Source: Hydrogenophilales bacterium 16-64-40 (lineage in GTDB: Bacteria; Pseudomonadota; Gammaproteobacteria; Burkholderiales; Thiobacillaceae). Taken from it: a DNA stretch of 64,000 nucleotides. Below are positions 59,297-64,000 of this stretch, one piece after another (the stretch's first letter is position 1; each line of letters opens with the position of its first letter). Under the pieces are notes generated by a model. The model did not search any database. It worked only from the letters and a program-made list of their open reading frames with translations, and was not told the DNA's origin. The translations under genes and the position numbers were made by a program. The stretch lies in NCBI GenBank assembly GCA_002256995.1, contig NCGX01000020.1, positions 1 to 64,000 on the forward strand, in the 5' to 3' direction.

Positions 59297-60421
59297 TTAC
59301 TGCACGAAAAATGCTTTGACCTTGTCCATGAATGACTGGGCTCGCGGATTGTTGTTCCGCCCCGGGCTCAGTGCTTCGAGTTCACGCAACAGTTCGCGCT
59401 GACGATCGGAGAGGTTGACCGGCGTCTCAACCAGCATGTGGCACAGCAGATCGCCGGGGGCATGGCTGCGCACGCCCTTGATGCCCTTGCCGCGCAGGCG
59501 GAACACCTTGCCAGATTGCGTTTCGGCCGGAATCTTGATCTTGGCGTGGCCGTCCAGGGTGGGAATCTCGACCTCGCCGCCAAGCGCGGCGGTGGCAAAA
59601 CTGATCGGCATTTCGCAATGCAGGTCGTCGCCGTCGCGCTTGAAAACCGGGTGCTCCTTGAGGTGGATCACCACAAAAAGGTCACCCGACGGGCCGCCGT
59701 TAATTCCGGCTTCGCCTTCACCTGCGAGGCGGATGCGATCGCCGCTGTCGACCCCGGCGGGAATCTTGACCGACAGGGTCTTGTGCTTCTTGACGCGGCC
59801 TTCGCCGTGGCAGGCGGAGCAGGGGTCGGCCACCATCTTGCCGGTGCCGCCGCAGCGCGGGCAGGTCTGCTGCACCGAGAAGAAGCCTTGCTGGATGCGC
59901 ACCTGGCCATGCCCGCCGCAGGTAGTACAGGTCGTCGGCGCGGTGCCGGGCTTGGCGCCGCTGCCGTGGCACACGCCGCATTCTTCCAGCGAGGGGATGC
60001 GGATTTTGGTCTCGGTGCCGCGCGCGGCCTCTTCCAGCCCGATTTCCAGGTTATAGCGCAGGTCGGCACCGCGATACACGCGGTCGCGGCGGCCGCCGCC
60101 CCCACCCCCACCGAAAATATCGCCGAAGATGTCCGAAAATGCATCGGAAAAGCCACTCGCCCCACCACCATAGCCGCCGCCCATGCCGGCCTGCTGGTTG
60201 ACGCCGGCGTGGCCGAACTGGTCGTAGGCGGCGCGCTTGTCCGAGTCGGACAGGATCTCGTAGGCCTGCTTGGCTTCCTTGAATTTCTCCTCCGCGCCCT
60301 TGTCGTCCGGGTTGCGGTCAGGATGGTGCTTCATGGCCAGCTTGCGGTAGGCCTTCTTGATGTCTTCGTCCGAGGCGTTCTTGGCGACGCCGAGGATTTC
60401 GTAATAGTCGCGTTTTGACAT
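59297..60421 (-). CDS. dnaJ: Chaperone DnaJ
   Basis: A 374-aa Hsp40. The J domain (1-70) has the HPD in [11 protein letters not shown], followed by a Gly/Phe region, four CxxCxGxG zinc motifs ([32 protein letters not shown]) and a C-terminal client domain. It activates the DnaK ATPase. It lies 122 bases downstream of dnaK; the gap carries inverted GGATTCAGGGATCAGG-type repeats. Confidence 0.97.
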   Translation of the reverse strand: MSKRDYYEILGVAKNASDEDIKKAYRKLAMKHHPDRNPDDKGAEEKFKEAKQAYEILSDSDKRAAYDQFGHAGVNQQAGMGGGYGGGASGFSDAFSDIFGDIFGGGGGGGRRDRVYRGADLRYNLEIGLEEAARGTETKIRIPSLEECGVCHGSGAKPGTAPTTCTTCGGHGQVRIQQGFFSVQQTCPRCGGTGKMVADPCSACHGEGRVKKHKTLSVKIPAGVDSGDRIRLAGEGEAGINGGPSGDLFVVIHLKEHPVFKRDGDDLHCEMPISFATAALGGEVEIPTLDGHAKIKIPAETQSGKVFRLRGKGIKGVRSHAPGDLLCHMLVETPVNLSDRQRELLRELEALSPGRNNNPRAQSFMDKVKAFFVQ

Positions 60422-60543
60422 GTCAGGGGTCTGGATTCAGGGATCAGGATTCAGGGAAGGGCGGGGAACAGAATCCAATGGAAAAAGGGAAAGCCGCGCA
60501 ACGCGCGACCTCCCCTGATCCCTGAATCCCGATTCCTGACCCT

Positions 60544-62460
<1,917 letters not shown>

Positions 62461-62495
62461 GATGCGTTCCTTCTAAAAAGATTGAATTGATTGAA

Positions 62496-62524
62496 ATATT
62501 GGGGGGGGTTGGCGCTATTTCAAG
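62496..62524 (-). promoter_or_regulatory. Sigma-32-type promoter of dnaK
   Basis: On the minus strand CTTGAAA (62524-62518), a 13-base spacer and CCCCAATAT (62504-62496) match the heat-shock consensus. The -35 overlaps the grpE stop codon, so dnaK can be induced separately from grpE. Confidence 0.8.
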
Positions 62525-63044
62525 CGTCCTTGCCCTTGGCAACCATCACCAGCGCCGGCCGCAGCGTGCGCTCGTTGAGGCGGTAGCCTTTTTGCAGCAC
62601 CGTCACCACCGTGTTCGCAGGCTGATCGGACTCGACCACCTGGATCGCCTGATGCTGGTGCGGATCGAACTTCTCACCCAGCGGATCGATGTCGTTGAGA
62701 TTGAATTTGGCGAAGGCGGCAGTCAACTGCTTGAGCGTCAATTCGACGCCGTCCTTCATGTTTTCCACGCTCGGCGACTCGGCCACCAGCGCCGCTTCCA
62801 GGCTGTCCTTTACCGCCAGCAGTTCGCTGGCGAAGTTTTCCACCGCGAATTTGCGCGCCTTGTCGACGTCTTCCGCCGCGCGGCGGCGCATGTTCTCGGT
62901 TTCCGCCTTGGCGCGCAGCCAGGCGTCGTGATGCTCGGCAGCCTGGAGCTCGGCCGCTTTCAGCAGCTCTTCGAGGCTGGGCATGATTTCCTTCTCGGGG
63001 TGAGTGTCGGCCGTGTTGGTGTCGGTTTTGATGTCGTCCTGCAT
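62520..63044 (-). CDS. grpE: Nucleotide exchange factor GrpE
   Basis: A 174-aa exchange factor for DnaK: long N-terminal coiled coil ([35 protein letters not shown]) and C-terminal beta domain ([35 protein letters not shown]). The ATG at 63044 has GGGAGCA upstream; the frame is open 18 codons further without support. Confidence 0.95.
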   Translation of the reverse strand: MQDDIKTDTNTADTHPEKEIMPSLEELLKAAELQAAEHHDAWLRAKAETENMRRRAAEDVDKARKFAVENFASELLAVKDSLEAALVAESPSVENMKDGVELTLKQLTAAFAKFNLNDIDPLGEKFDPHQHQAIQVVESDQPANTVVTVLQKGYRLNERTLRPALVMVAKGKDA

Positions 63045-63071
63045 GTGTGCTCCCAATTGGTTCTCGCGAAA

Positions 63072-63099
63072 ATTTGGGGGCGAATGGCAGGGTTTCAAG
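63072..63099 (-). promoter_or_regulatory. Sigma-32-type promoter of grpE
   Basis: CTTGAAA (63099-63093) and CCCCAAAT (63079-63072) with a 13-base spacer, the same spacing as the dnaK promoter. It lies 28 bases before the grpE start. Confidence 0.82.
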
Positions 63100-63159
63100 A
63101 GGTGAATGTCAATTTCCCTGTGCCAAGGAGGGAAAGGTGGCTTGGGGATCGATTTCGGA

Positions 63160-63188
63160 TTGCCGCGCGCAGGTGCTTCCGGTATGAT
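63160..63188 (+). promoter_or_regulatory. tRNA-Ser promoter
   Basis: TTGCCG and TATGAT are separated by 17 bases, with a GC-rich discriminator (GCGGCGC) typical of stringently controlled stable-RNA promoters, 11 bases before the tRNA. Confidence 0.83.
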
Positions 63189-63199
63189 GCGGCGCTCCC

Positions 63200-63290
63200 G
63201 GAGAGGTGGATGAGCGGTTTAAGTCGCACGCCTGGAAAGCGTGTTTAGGATAATATCCTAACGCGGGTTCGAATCCCGCCCTCTCCGCCA
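63200..63290 (+). tRNA. tRNA-Ser (anticodon GGA)
   Basis: A 91-base class II tRNA with acceptor stem GGAGAGG/CCTCTCC, anticodon arm CACGCCTGGAAAGCGTG (anticodon GGA), a long variable arm (TTAGGATAATATCCTAA), T arm CGGGTTCGAATCCCG and encoded CCA. Confidence 0.97.
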
Positions 63291-63317
63291 TACACACCGA
63301 CAACCACACAACGCACA

Positions 63318-64000
63318 ATGCCGAAACATGCCTACCACGGCAGGCTTTCCGTGGTTGTCCCCGTCAAGAACGAGCAAGACAATGTCGAGCCGCTGGTGCG
63401 CGAAATCGCCGCGGCGCTGTCCGGCACCACGTTCGAAATCCTCTACGTTGACGACGGCAGCACCGATGCCACCCAGGCACGGTTGCTGGCACTGCAAGCC
63501 GAATTTCCGATGCTGCGGGTGATCCGCCACCGCGTATCGTGCGGGCAGAGTCGGGCAGTGACGACGGGGGTGAACGCGGCGCGCTACGAATGGATCGCCA
63601 CGCTCGACGGCGACGGCCAGAACGATCCGGCGGACATCCCGGCGCTGCTGGCTGAACTGACCAATCCGGCGCAGCCCGCCAATCTGGAACTGCTGGCGGG
63701 CTGGCGCGCCCGGCGCAACGACACCTTCCTGCGTCGCCTGTCGTCCAAGATCGCTAATGGCGTGCGCTCGCGCATGCTGCGCGACAACACCCCAGACACC
63801 GGTTGCGGCCTCAAGCTGTTCGCCCGCGAGACCTTTCTGCAACTGCCCAACTTCGATCACATGCACCGCTTCCTGCCGGCGCTGGTCATGCGCAACGGCG
63901 GCGCCGTGGTATCGGTGTTGGTGCGTCACCGCGCGCGCGAACGCGGCACCTCCAAATACGGCGTGCACAACCGGCTGTGGGTCGGGATCGTCGACCTGTT
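63318..64000 (+). CDS. Family 2 glycosyltransferase, N-terminal part (cut by window edge)
   Basis: The first 227 codons of a GT-A fold glycosyltransferase. It shows VVVPVKNEQDN, the DDGS donor-binding loop in ILYVDDGSTDAT, the DGD-type metal motif in ATLDGDGQNDP and the TGCGLKLF and RGTSKYG segments typical of dolichol/undecaprenyl-phosphate sugar transferases. No ribosome binding site is clear before the ATG at 63318. The gene begins 27 bases after the tRNA-Ser and may share its transcript. Confidence 0.85.
   Translation, partial: MPKHAYHGRLSVVVPVKNEQDNVEPLVREIAAALSGTTFEILYVDDGSTDATQARLLALQAEFPMLRVIRHRVSCGQSRAVTTGVNAARYEWIATLDGDGQNDPADIPALLAELTNPAQPANLELLAGWRARRNDTFLRRLSSKIANGVRSRMLRDNTPDTGCGLKLFARETFLQLPNFDHMHRFLPALVMRNGGAVVSVLVRHRARERGTSKYGVHNRLWVGIVDL

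Overview
The window is high-GC chromosomal DNA of a betaproteobacterium, plausibly a Thiobacillus-like or other Nitrosomonadales lineage. The reasons are the gene order yceD-rpmF-plsX-fabHDG-acpP-fabF-pabBC-mltG-tmk-holB-pilZ-tatD, a two-subunit biotin-dependent carboxylase (pycA/pycB), the cluster rluC-HAD phosphatase-Rieske-sppA, and a flagellin gene at the left edge. The genus call is inference only.

Layout. 1-4399: flagellin start, a GGDEF diguanylate cyclase, and a NarL/UvrY-type response regulator with its PAS histidine kinase. 4551-7668: an AmmeMemoRadiSam cluster (fused Memo-AMMECR1 protein, radical SAM protein, alpha/beta hydrolase). 7947-12176: a three-gene ABC exporter (ATPase, FtsX-type permease, HlyD-type adaptor). 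12282-16238: phosphoribosyltransferase, YkgJ-like protein, pgm, DUF1840 and PPK2 kinase. Four copies of a REP-like palindromic repeat lie between the genes of the first 12.3 kb.

16611-26421 is the accessory region. An 8.9-kb element sits in a tRNA-Asn gene between 46-bp direct repeats. All its genes are on the minus strand: tyrosine integrase, two small proteins, a prim-pol/DUF3987 replication protein, a repeat-rich candidate origin, a Nu1-like small terminase, a 97-aa protein, an HK97 protease-major capsid fusion, and a 215-aa unknown protein. It has no large terminase, portal, connector, tail or lysis gene, so it looks like a phage satellite that makes its own capsid and depends on a helper phage. 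Two 27-bp near-identical inverted repeats lie upstream of the replication operon and upstream of the capsid gene, and may form its regulatory switch. A third, diverged att copy at 16611 with a 195-aa J-domain-like gene next to it points to an earlier integration at the same tRNA.

26477-46123: Y-family polymerase behind a LexA-like palindrome, a YihY-cyclic-nucleotide-binding fusion, aspartate aminotransferase, uvrB, a low-molecular-weight phosphatase, rne, the rluC operon ending in a Rof-like gene, a RIO kinase, dbpA, an RsmI-like methylase, a Maf pyrophosphatase and pycB/pycA. 46227-58129: the ribosomal protein L32/fatty-acid/folate/replication super-cluster. 58160-64000: tcdA, the grpE-dnaK-dnaJ chaperone genes with two sigma-32-type promoters, tRNA-Ser(GGA) with a clear promoter, and the start of a family 2 glycosyltransferase.
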